Positions 1-12,849 of a stretch of DNA of 64,000 bases are shown here, one piece after another. How positions within the stretch are numbered: position 1 is the stretch's first letter; every line of letters begins with the position of its first letter. The stretch spans positions 1 through 64,000 of the forward strand of contig JAEWKR010000079.1 of assembly GCA_023457715.1 (NCBI GenBank). The letters run 5' to 3'. Origin of the DNA: Verrucomicrobiota bacterium (GTDB lineage Bacteria > Verrucomicrobiota > Verrucomicrobiia > Opitutales > Opitutaceae). A model generated the notes under the pieces. That model had not been told where the DNA came from. It searched no databases and was given only the letters and a program-made list of their open reading frames with translations. The position numbers and the translations under genes were made by a program.

Positions 1-427
1 AACGAAGGATTGCGGGATCACTCGGCGCTGTAGTTCGGTTTTTGTGAAATCTGATTTGGAGGAACTGCTCCAATTCACTCAGCGGCCTTCGTTTCCTTCG
101 TTACCTTCTGTTCAATGATTGGGACGACGCTCACCGAAACGGGAAGTCGTGCCCAAAAAACACGAAATGCAGGGATAGCACTACAGAGCTCCGACACATC
201 CGCCTTCGCCGAGCCTACGGCGGACAAGGAGGACACGGAGGGTCGGTCCTTGGACAAACCTGTTCATCGCGTAACGCCCAAGACAGTCGCAGCGCCCGCC
301 TCCGGCTCGGCTCTGATTGGGCCTCTGTGACCTCTGTGGCAAAATCGGTATTCAGGATCAACGTTTTGGGTATTGGAGCTTGGAATCTTTTTGGCGTTTG
401 GGATTTGGCGTTTTGGGATTTAAACGG
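1..427. other. gene-free left edge with repeat DNA
   Basis: I see no convincing gene here; the short open frames lack any recognisable domain. Around 87-115 there is a degenerate 9-bp-period repeat (CCTTCGTTT, CCTTCGTTA, CCTTCTGTT), and the window opens with its complementary motif AACGAAGG, so an inverted partner may lie just outside. Bases 184-356 are a copy of a dispersed element listed separately. Confidence 0.6.
184..356. repeat. dispersed element, copy 1 (with nested 30-bp palindrome)
   Basis: This 173-bp stretch is nearly identical to 27136-27278. Both share the core from CTCCGACACA through TTGGACAAACC to the 9-bp-period end GCCTCTGTGACCTCTGTGG. Copy 1 carries exactly 30 extra bases at about 199-228 that contain a small palindrome (TCCGCC ... 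GGCGGA). No open frame is shared by both copies. Confidence 0.8.
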
Positions 428-1417
428 TTATCGGATGGGAATCTCGAAAGTGGGCCGCCCGGGGAGGTTGGTGCGGCCACGGAGGACGTGGAGGTCGCCC
501 GGCAGAGCCTCAAAACCGGCGGGGATCGTCAGCGCGATCGTAACCTGGGTGCGGTCCGCCGAAGGGGTCTGGGTGAGCGAGGCTCCCTGCACTGTCGTTT
601 CGACATTCTTCAGCTCCACGGCCAGCCCGCGACGGCTCTGGATCACCGCATAGCGCTTCTCCGGCTTCGTCAGCCGACCGGGCGGCAGCTGAATCCGATC
701 CGGCGCGAGATGGACGGCCGGGAGCACCGTGACCACGGCCTGCACGGTCACCACCGGCATCCGCGCGCTGGAGGTCTCCACCGTGATCCGACTGGAGTGG
801 GTTCCGTCGACCAGCGGCGGCACCGTCGACACGACCAGTTCGAAGATCTTCCCGGGGACCTTTTCCGCCACCTCGGCCTTGAAGCGCGGGTTCGCACTGG
901 TCACCGCCTTGATGACAAGGGGAGCGTCCTCCTCGCTACGCACCGTGGTCGTGCGGGTGACCGCCTGCTCCGGATCCGTGACCGCGGGAAAAACGAGGAC
1001 CGGCTGGAGGACGGTCACCGGGGCCCAGATCGTGGCCTTCAAGGTCAGCACTGCGGCGGAACGGGCCGGGTCGTTGGTCCGCAGCGTCACCGGCTTGCTG
1101 ACCGGCCCGCTGAACTGGCTGGTGTCGAGCGTGAGGGCGATCCTGCCCGTCTGACCGGGTGCCAGCGTGCGCGGCCAGTCCTCCGTCGTGGTGCAACCGC
1201 AGGCCGCCTCGACCGCGAGGATCTTCAATTCCCCGGCGCCGCGATTCTCGACCGGCAGTTCGACGCGCAGGACCGACCCGCGCGACACCGTGCCGAAGTC
1301 ATGCACCGGAGTCGGCAGGCGCAGTTCGGGGTCGCCGGCGGCGCACGCGAGGGCGGAGAAGGCCATGAGCAGGAGCGCCAATGCGGAGATCCGGAGAGCC
1401 AGGCGTTTCCAAGTCAT
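428..1417 (-). CDS. DUF1573 domain secreted protein
   Basis: A 329-residue protein with an N-terminal signal sequence (hydrophobic stretch in about the first 27 residues, ending ALACAA). Residues about 33-130 match the DUF1573 pattern: HDFGTVSRGSVLRVELPVEN, then KILAVEAACGCTTTEDWP with the typical CGCT motif, and an immunoglobulin-like strand run. Such proteins are exported and common in Verrucomicrobiota, Planctomycetota and Bacteroidota; their function is unknown. Two further beta-rich, presumably Ig-like segments follow. The start is the ATG at 1417; the stop is close to the left-edge repeat DNA. Confidence 0.85.
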   Translation of the reverse strand: MTWKRLALRISALALLLMAFSALACAAGDPELRLPTPVHDFGTVSRGSVLRVELPVENRGAGELKILAVEAACGCTTTEDWPRTLAPGQTGRIALTLDTSQFSGPVSKPVTLRTNDPARSAAVLTLKATIWAPVTVLQPVLVFPAVTDPEQAVTRTTTVRSEEDAPLVIKAVTSANPRFKAEVAEKVPGKIFELVVSTVPPLVDGTHSSRITVETSSARMPVVTVQAVVTVLPAVHLAPDRIQLPPGRLTKPEKRYAVIQSRRGLAVELKNVETTVQGASLTQTPSADRTQVTIALTIPAGFEALPGDLHVLRGRTNLPGRPTFEIPIR

Positions 1418-1513
1418 GCGAAGGGCGGGAGATCAGTCCCGTCGACGAGGGAAGACAATGGAGAAACGCTGAGGGAGCGTCCAACCCATGGATTCCGCGG
1501 GAACGCGGGACTA

Positions 1514-1781
1514 CGGATTTCGAATCGCTGGCGCTCTTCGCTACGCCCAAGCGCCTTCGTGTAGCGAGGAGCGCCAGCGAGTCGATCGGCGGACCCCGCG
1601 TGTTCGCCATGTCCTACCCCGGATTTCGAATCGCTGGCGCTCTTCGCTACGCCCAAGCGCCTTCGTATAGCGGGGAGCGCCAGCGAGTCGATCGGCGGAC
1701 CCCGCGTGTTCGCCATGTCCTCCCCCGGATTTCGAATCGCTGGCGCTCTTCGCTACGCCCGGACGCCTTGGGGTAGCGAGG
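1514..1781. repeat. palindromic ~106-bp repeat array 1 (about 2.5 units)
   Basis: Each unit has a left arm GAATCGCTGGCGCTCTTCGC(TAC), a loop of about 15 bases around AAGCGCCTTCG, a right arm GTAGCGAGGAGCGCCAGCGA(GTC) that is the near-perfect reverse complement of the left arm (21 of 23 positions), and a ~45-bp linker (TCGATCGG ... TCCTCCCCCGGATTTC). Left arms begin near 1529, 1629 and 1735. The array ends exactly at the stop codon of the next gene. Open frames read through these units on both strands, but I regard them as by-products. Confidence 0.9.
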
Positions 1782-2501
1782 TCACGCCTCCCAGTAGACG
1801 ATGCGGCCGCATTGGTCGCAGGTGGGCAGCGGGGCGGTGGGTTCCTGGCCTTTGCCGCGGGAGGCGGACTCGATCTCGCTCGAGACCTTCAGGTGGCAGC
1901 CGCCACACTTGCCGGCGTGGATCGCGACGACGACCGGCATGTTGCGCGCCGCGATGCGATCATATTGCCGAAGCCGCATTTCCACCACCGGTTGCCGCGC
2001 GGCGGCGAGGTCCGCCTCCGCCTGCTTCAAATCCGACCGGAGGTGCTCCTCGCGCTCGCGCAGGGTGCGGATCCGGGCCTCGTGGCCGGCAATGTTGGCC
2101 TTGAGTTCCGCCTCTGCCGCGGCGAACCGCTTCTTCGCCTCGTCGATCGCGTACATGATCTCCAGCTCCCGGCCTTCCAGTTCGGCGATCTGCCCCTGGG
2201 TGGTCGTGATCTGGTGGCCCATGGCCTGGTATTCGTCGTTTTTCCGGATGGAGAGCTGCTGGGTGCGGTACTGGCCGAGCTTCTGTTCGGCCAGGCCGAT
2301 CTCGGTTTCCACCCCCTTTTTGCGGACCTCCAGCTCCTTCAATTCGGTGCGGGCCTTCTCGATCGCCCCTTTTTCCGCCGCAATCTTCGTTTCCACGGCC
2401 CCAACCTCGGCCGGAACGGCCTTCAACTGGGCCTCCAGATTCCGTCGCTTCACGTCACGATCTTGCAGAATCAGAAGGCTTTCGATCACGGGAGTCGCCA
2501 T
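1782..2501 (-). CDS. zinc-ribbon coiled-coil protein (CT398/DUF164-like)
   Basis: A 239-residue cytoplasmic protein: a long antiparallel coiled coil (residues about 10-175, dense in Glu, Lys, Ala and Arg) followed by a C4-type zinc ribbon made by CGGCH near residue 200 and CDQC near residue 232. This is the layout of the C4-type zinc-ribbon family related to chlamydial CT398, often found near replication or RNase H genes; its role is unsettled. It lies upstream of and divergent from gyrB. The start is the ATG at 2501. The stop codon falls at the very edge of repeat array 1. Confidence 0.85.
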   Translation of the reverse strand: MATPVIESLLILQDRDVKRRNLEAQLKAVPAEVGAVETKIAAEKGAIEKARTELKELEVRKKGVETEIGLAEQKLGQYRTQQLSIRKNDEYQAMGHQITTTQGQIAELEGRELEIMYAIDEAKKRFAAAEAELKANIAGHEARIRTLREREEHLRSDLKQAEADLAAARQPVVEMRLRQYDRIAARNMPVVVAIHAGKCGGCHLKVSSEIESASRGKGQEPTAPLPTCDQCGRIVYWEA

Positions 2502-2668
2502 GGCTCCGCCGAGCTTGCCGGTACCCCGGACCCCGTCAAACGAAACCCCCGCTATAAAGCCACGGAAACGGCAGTTTAGACCCGAATTTTCCCGATAAAA
2601 AACCTCGCCTCGAACCCCTGGGCTGGAGACCCTTTACCTTTCATATTTTCGCCCAAAAAAACGGTTCA

Positions 2669-5215
<2,547 letters not shown>

Positions 5216-5338
5216 GGAAGGGAATGAGGGAGTGAGGGATTAAGGGAATGAGGGGGGCTTCGACTCGGCCCCCGCACCCCAGATTCCACCGCCCCCTCGG
5301 TCCCTCACTCCCCCACTCCCTCACTCCCTTTCCCTTCC
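5216..5338. repeat. mirrored 8-bp-period repeat between gyrB and gyrA
   Basis: Just after the gyrB stop there are G-rich units of the type GGGAATGAGGGAGTGAGG; before the gyrA start there are the reverse-complement units CCCTCACTCCCCCACTCCC. The two arms could fold into a long imperfect hairpin around a centre near 5265-5290. The same 8-bp unit (TCCCTCAY) recurs at 8587-8702, 20740-20815 and 21690-21955. Confidence 0.8.
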
Positions 5339-7862
<2,524 letters not shown>

Positions 7863-7867
<5 letters not shown>

Positions 7868-8322
7868 CGAGGAGCGCCCAGACGCCTTCGTGTAGCGAGG
7901 AGCGCCAGCAAGTCGATCAGGGGACCCCGCGTGTTCGCCACGCCCTCCCCCGGATTTCGAATCGCTGGCGCTCTTCGCTACGCCCAGACGCCTTCGTGTA
8001 GCGAGGAGCGCCAGCGAGTCGATCGGGGGAGCCAGCGTGTTCGCCACGTCCTCCCCTCGGATTTCGAATCGCTGGCGCTCTTCGCTACGCCCAAGCGCCT
8101 TCGTGTAGCGAGGAGCGCCAGCGAGTCGATCGGGGGGGCCGCGTGTTCGCCACGCCTCCCTCGGATTTCGAATCGCTGGCGCTCTTCGCTACGCCCAAGC
8201 GCCTTCGTGTAGCGAGGAGCGCCAGCGAGTCGATCAGGGGAGCCCGCGTATTGGCCACGTCCTCCCCCGGATTTCGAATCGCTGGCGCTCTTCGCTACGC
8301 CCAGACGCCTTGGTGTAGCTAC
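7863..8322. repeat. palindromic ~106-bp repeat array 2 (about 4.5 units)
   Basis: These are the same units as array 1. Left arms begin near 7959, 8067, 8168 and 8276; complementary right arms begin near 7892, 7999, 8105 and 8208. A partial right arm overlaps the gyrA stop at 7865. Linkers vary by small indels (GGGGACC, GGGGGAGCC, GGGGGGGCC) while the arms are almost invariant, which suggests selection or copying of the palindrome. Confidence 0.9.
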
Positions 8323-8355
8323 ACCGCTTCTTATGGTAGGCGCTGCACTGATACG

Positions 8356-8586
8356 GCGAACTGCTAAGGGGCCGTGCGGCCGCACTCAGAAGCAGTTTGA
8401 GTTTGAGCATTAGCGCGGCCGCGTTTGCCTCGCGCTGTTCTCTGAAGGCCCGGTGTTTCGGTCCAACCCAGCAAGCTCGAGCGAGCGTTCTGAAACGCGA
8501 GCCGCCTTTGTTCCGGCGGCACAGCTCGAATTGCTCCCACACCCATACCCAAAGGCGCGCGGTGCAAACCGCGCGCCTTTATGTTT
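8356..8586 (+). ncRNA. candidate structured RNA ending in an intrinsic terminator
   Basis: No protein of known type is encoded here, yet the bases pair extensively. Hairpin 1 is AACTGCT (8359-8365) with AGCAGTT (8391-8397), enclosing GGCC/GGCC. Hairpin 2 pairs GCGGCCGCGTTT (8415-8426) with AAACGCGAGCCGC (8493-8505), with a possible outer helix GAGCA near 8405 and TGCTC near 8532. GCCGCC (8501-8506) could instead pair with GGCGGC (8515-8520). The region ends in a textbook terminator. A rod-like RNA of ~200 nt recalls 6S RNA, but I cannot confirm that and do not name it. No promoter was identified. Confidence 0.35.
8551..8586 (+). terminator. strong rho-independent terminator
   Basis: The perfect 13-bp stem AAAGGCGCGCGGT / ACCGCGCGCCTTT, with the four-base loop GCAA, is followed by ATGTTTT. 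It points rightward. The only thing upstream on this strand after gyrA is repeat array 2 and the candidate RNA, so it more likely ends the RNA than the gyrA message 690 bp away. Confidence 0.85.
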
Positions 8587-8702
8587 TAGGGGAATGAGGG
8601 ATGAGGGAATGAGGGAATAAGGGGGGTGAGGGATCGCGTACGCGATCCTGCCCCTCATTCCCTCACTCCCTCATTCCCTCACTCCCTCACTCCCTCACTC
8701 CC
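8587..8702. repeat. mirrored 8-bp-period repeat with central palindrome
   Basis: The left arm consists of GGGAATGAGGGAT-type units, the right arm of CCCTCATTCCCTCAC-type units. The centre is the perfect 18-base palindrome GGATCGCGTACGCGATCC. The right arm runs into the stop codon of the leftward gene at 8704, so it could act as that gene's terminator. Confidence 0.8.
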
Positions 8703-8703
8703 T

Positions 8704-9318
8704 TCACCGATGCACCGGTTCGACCTTGGCGCGCTGCCGGACGCCGTCGAACGACATCCAGAACGTGCCCAGCGCCCCCGGAGCGACCCGGACCGGCATC
8801 GCCGGCATCGGCGGCGTCACGTACTCGCCGTCGACCGCGCGCCATTGCTGGCCGTTGTCCAAGGTGAAGACCGTGCCCTTGCGCCAGCCGCGAAACTCGG
8901 TCGCAAGCCGGGCATCCAGCGTGGAGTATTCAATCTGCGTGCCCGGGATCAGGATCACCTTCGCGCGCTCGAGCAGGGACGGTTTCTTCTCCTGTTCGGC
9001 GGCCTGCCGGGCAGCTTCCACGGCCCGCTCCGACTCCGCCACCCGCGCCTGCGCGGCGGCGGCCGCTTCGCGCGCCTTCGCCTCGGCCTGTTCCGCCTGC
9101 TGCCGGGCCGCCGCCAGCTCCCGCTGTGCCGTGACCAGCGCGCCGGATTGGTACGCGCGGACCAGGGCATCCAGACGGGCGAGTTCCTCCGGCGTGAGCT
9201 TCTGCAGACCCGCGGCCGCGAAATCCTCCGGGCGCACCACCTGCGAGAAGTCGGCGTCGGCCGCCCGGGTCACGCCCGTCACGCAAAGCAGGGCCAGCAA
9301 CAGCACGATCGGTTTCAT
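8704..9318 (-). CDS. secreted coiled-coil protein of unknown function
   Basis: A 204-residue protein with a clear signal peptide (MKPIVLLLALLCVTGVTRAA). Residues about 60-115 are an Ala/Glu/Gln/Arg-rich alpha-helical coiled coil. The C-terminal ~80 residues contain TVFTLDNGQQWRAVDGEYV, resembling small beta-barrel periplasmic domains that read 'the regulator has a W-containing strand'. I recognise no named family. It is predicted to be periplasmic or anchored through its coil. It is convergent with the RNA candidate and divergent from the EIIA-like gene. Confidence 0.75.
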   Translation of the reverse strand: MKPIVLLLALLCVTGVTRAADADFSQVVRPEDFAAAGLQKLTPEELARLDALVRAYQSGALVTAQRELAAARQQAEQAEAKAREAAAAAQARVAESERAVEAARQAAEQEKKPSLLERAKVILIPGTQIEYSTLDARLATEFRGWRKGTVFTLDNGQQWRAVDGEYVTPPMPAMPVRVAPGALGTFWMSFDGVRQRAKVEPVHR

Positions 9319-9428
9319 GTCGGTACGGCATGATTTCGCCTCGCGGGTGGCAACGCCGTTTTCAAGCGGCGGGCCGCGTCTTTTTTGCTTTCGCAGCCCA
9401 CCTTTAGGGCTTCTGCTGGCGCCTGCGC

Positions 9429-9899
9429 ATGGCCGGTAAAATCTCCTCCCTCCTCGAACCGACGCGAATTCTGCTGAACGTGCAGAGCACGAAGCGGACC
9501 GCTGCGCTCAACGAGATCGCGCATCAGCTCGACGGCCACCCCGACGTCACGAACTACGGCGGTTTCTACGAGGAACTGCTGGCGCGCGACCGGCTCGACA
9601 CGACGAGCCTCGGCAACGGCGTTGCCCTGCCGCACGCGCGCACCGAGCACGTCAGGCGGATCGTGCTCGCGGTCGGCCGCAGCCCCGCCGGCATTCCGTT
9701 CGAGCAGAACGGGGAGATCGTGAAGCTGTTCTTCGTGCTCGGCACTCCCAAGACGAAGCCCGGCGATTACCTCGCGGTGGTGAGCGCGCTCTGCAAGCTG
9801 CTGCGCGACCCCGCCGATCGCAACGCGCTGCTGATGGCCGCGACGCCCGAGGCGTTCATCGCGGTGGTCACGTCGATCGAGACCCGGCTCGGATTGTAG
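9429..9899 (+). CDS. PTS EIIA type-2 (PtsN/fructose-like) domain protein
   Basis: A 156-residue single-domain protein of the PTS_EIIA type-2 fold. The phosphorylatable His is in GNGVALPHAR at residue 69. It keeps the spacing of EIIA-Ntr and EIIA-Fru, but no HPr, EI or sugar permease is in view, which favours a regulatory role over sugar uptake. The start is the ATG at 9429. It precedes corA by 11 bp and is probably co-transcribed; a link between EIIA-Ntr proteins and ion homeostasis is known in enterobacteria, so a functional pairing is plausible but inferred. Confidence 0.85.
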   Translation: MAGKISSLLEPTRILLNVQSTKRTAALNEIAHQLDGHPDVTNYGGFYEELLARDRLDTTSLGNGVALPHARTEHVRRIVLAVGRSPAGIPFEQNGEIVKLFFVLGTPKTKPGDYLAVVSALCKLLRDPADRNALLMAATPEAFIAVVTSIETRLGL

Positions 9900-9910
9900 C
9901 CGTTTCCGCC

Positions 9911-10885
9911 ATGATCCGCTCGTTCATCTTCAGCGAAGGCAAGCTGGTCGGGCAGGATCTGGAGCTGGAGGCGCTGCGGCTGGTGCGGGCCGACAAGGGC
10001 CTCGTGCTCTGGGTGGACCTCGATCAGCCCACGGCGGAGGAGACGAAGGCGATTCTCGAGGGGGTTTTCCAGTTTCACCCGCTGGCCGTCGAGGACTGTG
10101 TGGCGCCGGACTCGCTGCCCAAGGTCGAGGACTACGAGGACTATCTGTTCATCGTCACCCACGCGGTCGATTTCACGCGCACCCAGAAGTTCAATACGAC
10201 CGAGCTGGATATGTTCCTCGGGCGCGAATACGTGGTGACCTACCATGCCAGCCCGCTGCGCGCGGTGAGCACCCTCGTCGAGCGCACGCTGAAAAACCAG
10301 GGGCCCGGTCCACGGGGGCCGGATCGGATCGGCCATTCGCTGCTCGATCTCATCATCGACAACTACGGGCCGGTGGTGGATGAGCTCCGGACCGAGCTGG
10401 AGGAAATCGAGGAGCACGTCCTGTCGAAGGAATCCGGCGACAAGACGATGGTGAACGAATTGCTCCACGTGCGCGCCGACTTCACCCGCCTCCGCGCGAT
10501 TGTGCGCCCGCAACGGGACGTGATCGACCGGCTGGCGCGCGGGGACAGCAAGCTGATCCGCCCGAAGCTGCTGCCGTATTTCCGCGACCTGCGCGACAAC
10601 CTGGTCCGGCTGGACGAAACCGCGGCCAGCTACCACGAGCGCCTGCTGATGGCGTTCGACATCTACCTCAACAAGGCCGCGTTCGAAGCCAACGAAGGGA
10701 TCAAATTTCTCACCGCCCTGACCGCGGTGACGCTGCCCGTCGTCGTGATCGGCACCTGGTATGGGATGAACTTCGACAACATGCCCGAGCTGCGGACGGC
10801 GCATGGCTACCGCGTCACCTTCGGCGTCACGCTCGCCGCCACGATCGGCATGGTGATCTACCTCAAGCGCAAGCGGTGGTTTTGA
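9911..10885 (+). CDS. corA: CorA-type magnesium/cobalt transporter
   Basis: A 324-residue inner-membrane divalent cation channel. The N-terminal cytoplasmic alpha/beta domain is followed by the long stalk helix (about residues 215-270), then two C-terminal membrane segments. The selectivity signature YGMNF lies near residue 284, after TAVTLPVVVIGTW, and the C-terminal basic tail KRKRWF is typical. The start is the ATG at 9911, 11 bp after the EIIA gene. Confidence 0.95.
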   Translation: MIRSFIFSEGKLVGQDLELEALRLVRADKGLVLWVDLDQPTAEETKAILEGVFQFHPLAVEDCVAPDSLPKVEDYEDYLFIVTHAVDFTRTQKFNTTELDMFLGREYVVTYHASPLRAVSTLVERTLKNQGPGPRGPDRIGHSLLDLIIDNYGPVVDELRTELEEIEEHVLSKESGDKTMVNELLHVRADFTRLRAIVRPQRDVIDRLARGDSKLIRPKLLPYFRDLRDNLVRLDETAASYHERLLMAFDIYLNKAAFEANEGIKFLTALTAVTLPVVVIGTWYGMNFDNMPELRTAHGYRVTFGVTLAATIGMVIYLKRKRWF

Positions 10886-10937
10886 CGCGCTTTTGGGTTT
10901 TGAGTTTTGGGTTTTGAGTTTTGGGTTTTGGGTTGTA
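10886..10937. repeat. 7-bp-period repeat (TTTTGGG/TTTTGAG), single arm
   Basis: Degenerate heptads TTTTGGG and TTTTGAG start right after the corA stop, between convergent genes. Only one arm is present here; the mirrored partner is present in the copies at 33896-33962 and 63759-63828. Confidence 0.8.
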
Positions 10938-10964
10938 CCCGATCAGCGCCGGATCCCGCTCGCC

Positions 10965-11729
10965 CTATTCAAACACCACCCGCGTGGCGGCCACGGCTTG
11001 GGCGTGGGTGGCGCAGGCGTGCTCGTAAGCGCTCCGGGCCGGCTTGAGCCCGGCGGCCTCCAGCAGCGCGGCGTCGTATTCGTCGACCTGCGCATCACGG
11101 ATTTCATACGGCTCGTGCGAGACCCGGCCTGCGCCCACCCGTTCGCGCGCCGCATCGTAGGCGAAAAGGACGTAACGCTCGACGAGGAAGAACTCGAGAC
11201 TGCCGACTTCCGCGCGACGCGGCCGGCCGCCGGCGCGGTAGCGGAAATGCGAGTGGGCCGCCGGCTGGTCGCGGCGCTTCGTCCGCAGTGCGACGTCGCC
11301 GGTGGCCGCGTCATGGGAGGCACTCATCTCGGCATGCCGGTAGTTCAGGTGAAACAAACGCCGCGCGGCTTCCACCGCCACCGGCTGGTCGCAATCGAGC
11401 GAATAGAACCAGACGCCGGGCACGCCGTCGTCGTTGTAAACGTAGGTGCGGACATTGACCTCGAGAAAGTCGGAAAGCACCGGCACGGCGGGAAGCCCGA
11501 TCGGGCGCACGTCGCGCATGAAGAACGGCACGAGTCCCACCCACGCCCGACCCTCATGGGTGTCGACGTGCAGCCCCGGCGGCAGGGTGGACTGGATAAC
11601 CGTCGGATCGAAGGACCAGTGCAGGAACAGGAGCTGATCCCACCGCATGTGCATGACCGGGGTCTGGTCCGGCCGCGCGCGGACGGCGAGCCGCTGTTGC
11701 TCCGAAGGTGGCAGGCGCGGGGTTGGCAT
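10965..11729 (-). CDS. DUF2071 (YqjF-like) protein
   Basis: A 254-residue soluble protein that matches the DUF2071 pattern along most of its length: LLFLHWSFDPTVIQSTLPPG near residue 33, EGRAWVGLVPFFMRDVRP near 60, FLEVNVRTYV near 87 and GVWFYSLDCD near 105. The family binds or modifies an unknown ligand; structures show an acetoacetate-decarboxylase-like fold. I see no signal peptide or membrane segment. The start is the ATG at 11729. It is convergent with corA and shares its strand with the small membrane protein upstream. Confidence 0.85.
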   Translation of the reverse strand: MPTPRLPPSEQQRLAVRARPDQTPVMHMRWDQLLFLHWSFDPTVIQSTLPPGLHVDTHEGRAWVGLVPFFMRDVRPIGLPAVPVLSDFLEVNVRTYVYNDDGVPGVWFYSLDCDQPVAVEAARRLFHLNYRHAEMSASHDAATGDVALRTKRRDQPAAHSHFRYRAGGRPRRAEVGSLEFFLVERYVLFAYDAARERVGAGRVSHEPYEIRDAQVDEYDAALLEAAGLKPARSAYEHACATHAQAVAATRVVFE

Positions 11730-11766
11730 CGTTTGATAGACCGTCCCGGGGCGCGGAGTGCGCCGT

Positions 11767-12018
11767 CTACTCCCAGAGCAGAAGACCCCAGGCCACGATC
11801 CCGATGCTGATCGTAAGCGGGCCGGAGAACTTGGCCACCGTCAGCCGGCGACGCGCCTGCTCTTCGGTGATCACCCGGTCCTTTTGATCCTCCTCCACCG
11901 ACATCGCCACGTGGTTCAGTCGCCAGTGCAGGAACGTCCCGATCAGGATGAACGCCATGCCGAGGCCGAACAGGACGCGTTCAGGGATGAACGGATCGGT
12001 GACGGCGGCGAAGGACAT
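11767..12018 (-). CDS. small two-helix membrane protein
   Basis: An 83-residue protein, taking the ATG at 12018 as start; the frame stays open to 12237 but the extra N terminus (Cys/Ala-rich, no motif) looks non-coding. There are two hydrophobic helices (VLFGLGMAFILIGTFLHW and LTISIGIVAWGLLLW) separated by a charged loop (SVEEDQKDRVITEEQARRR). I do not recognise a family. It lies 37 bp upstream of the DUF2071 gene and may be co-transcribed with it. Confidence 0.6.
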   Translation of the reverse strand: MSFAAVTDPFIPERVLFGLGMAFILIGTFLHWRLNHVAMSVEEDQKDRVITEEQARRRLTVAKFSGPLTISIGIVAWGLLLWE

Positions 12019-12277
12019 GGGCGTGCCTGAGCAAGTCACGCACCACGGAGGTGCAGCAAACCTAAAATCCTCGTCCCCAACAAACTGAGACCGGGTGACG
12101 AGCGCTACGCGATCCGCCGCGGAGGCAGGGAGGTCGCGTTCAAGTGGGGAACCCCGCGCACTCGGAACCTGCCAAGCGGCCTCCGGCGCCTCAGCGCAGG
12201 CCGCAACGCCTGCAACGCCGCACGAGCCCGCCCGCACGAAGCGAGCAGGCTCGCGGGCGTCCGACAGATTTTTGGGT

Positions 12278-12442
12278 CTACAATTTCCGGCTCCGGCCGC
12301 TGAGCAGCGAGAACAGGAAGAGGACGAGGAACACGACGAAGCAGACCTTGGCGATCATGGCCGCCGTACCCGAGACAAAGCCAAATCCGAGCACACCGGC
12401 CAGGACGGCGATAATGAGGAATATAATAGCGTAGTTCAGCAT
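12278..12442 (-). CDS. DUF1328 (YtjA-like) small membrane protein
   Basis: A 54-residue protein reading MLNYAIIFLIIAVLAGVLGF, then GFVSGTAAMIAKVCFVVFLV and a LLSGRSRKL tail. It has two transmembrane helices with the Gly-rich turn GFGFVSGTA and an Arg-rich end, matching the DUF1328/YtjA family of stress-linked small membrane proteins (typically 50-60 residues). The start ATG is at 12442 and the TAG stop at 12278. A longer overlapping open frame on the same strand (12105-12503) is out of frame and is not real. Confidence 0.85.
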   Translation of the reverse strand: MLNYAIIFLIIAVLAGVLGFGFVSGTAAMIAKVCFVVFLVLFLFSLLSGRSRKL

Positions 12443-12849
12443 AAGAATCGTGGGTTAACCTCCATTGTGGCCCACGACGGCCGAATGTTTCCCGGGGTAA
12501 CACCCCATACGGGGGGGGCCCGCTGCGCGGGCATTTCAGATTTCAGATTTCAGATTGCAGAAAAAGGACTCACGGCGGCGATTGCCACGGCCCGCTGCGC
12601 GGGCATTTCAGATTTCAGATTTCAGATTGCAGAAAAAGCCCCCGCGGCGGCGCTTGCCTCGTGCTCGTGCTCTTAATCGTGCTCGTGCTCGACTGTCAGG
12701 GCTACCAAATCGAGCACGAGCAAGAGCACGAGCACGAGACAAAGGGCCGTCCGATGTGGGTGGCCGCGCCGGCGTCTGAGATGCCCCGCGAAGCCGCCGG
12801 CGATCTGAAATTTGAAATCTGAAATCTGAAATGCCCGCGAAGCGGGCTC
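12443..12849. repeat. tandem and mirrored short-period repeats
   Basis: There is no gene here. Bases 12518-12589 and 12590-12661 are a 72-bp direct duplication, each copy having a GC hairpin (CCCGCTGCGCGGG) followed by ATTTCAG heptads. Next come 6-bp units CGTGCT (12662-12691) mirrored by CGAGCA units (12712-12741), and finally the mirrored heptad arm at 12805-12848 (ATCTGAAATCTGAAAT, then GCCCGCGAAGCGGGC). Three families are thus nested in one interval. Confidence 0.8.

Noticed and set aside
1299..1716. Open frames beginning MANTRGPPIDSLALLATRRR in the palindromic arrays (also near 7537-8385 and 19377-20041)
   Set aside because: They are the repeat unit read through in several frames on both strands, without a domain, with no conserved start context, and they vary only as the repeat does.
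8356..8586. Naming the RNA candidate as 6S RNA, tmRNA or SRP RNA
   Set aside because: The conserved sequence blocks of tmRNA and SRP RNA are absent, and the 6S likeness rests on overall shape only.
8397..8597. 66-residue open frame within the RNA candidate
   Set aside because: It has no domain, it runs through the terminator hairpin, and base pairing explains the region better.
12105..12503. 132-residue minus-strand open frame
   Set aside because: It overlaps the DUF1328 gene in another frame; the short in-frame protein matches a known family and the long one does not.
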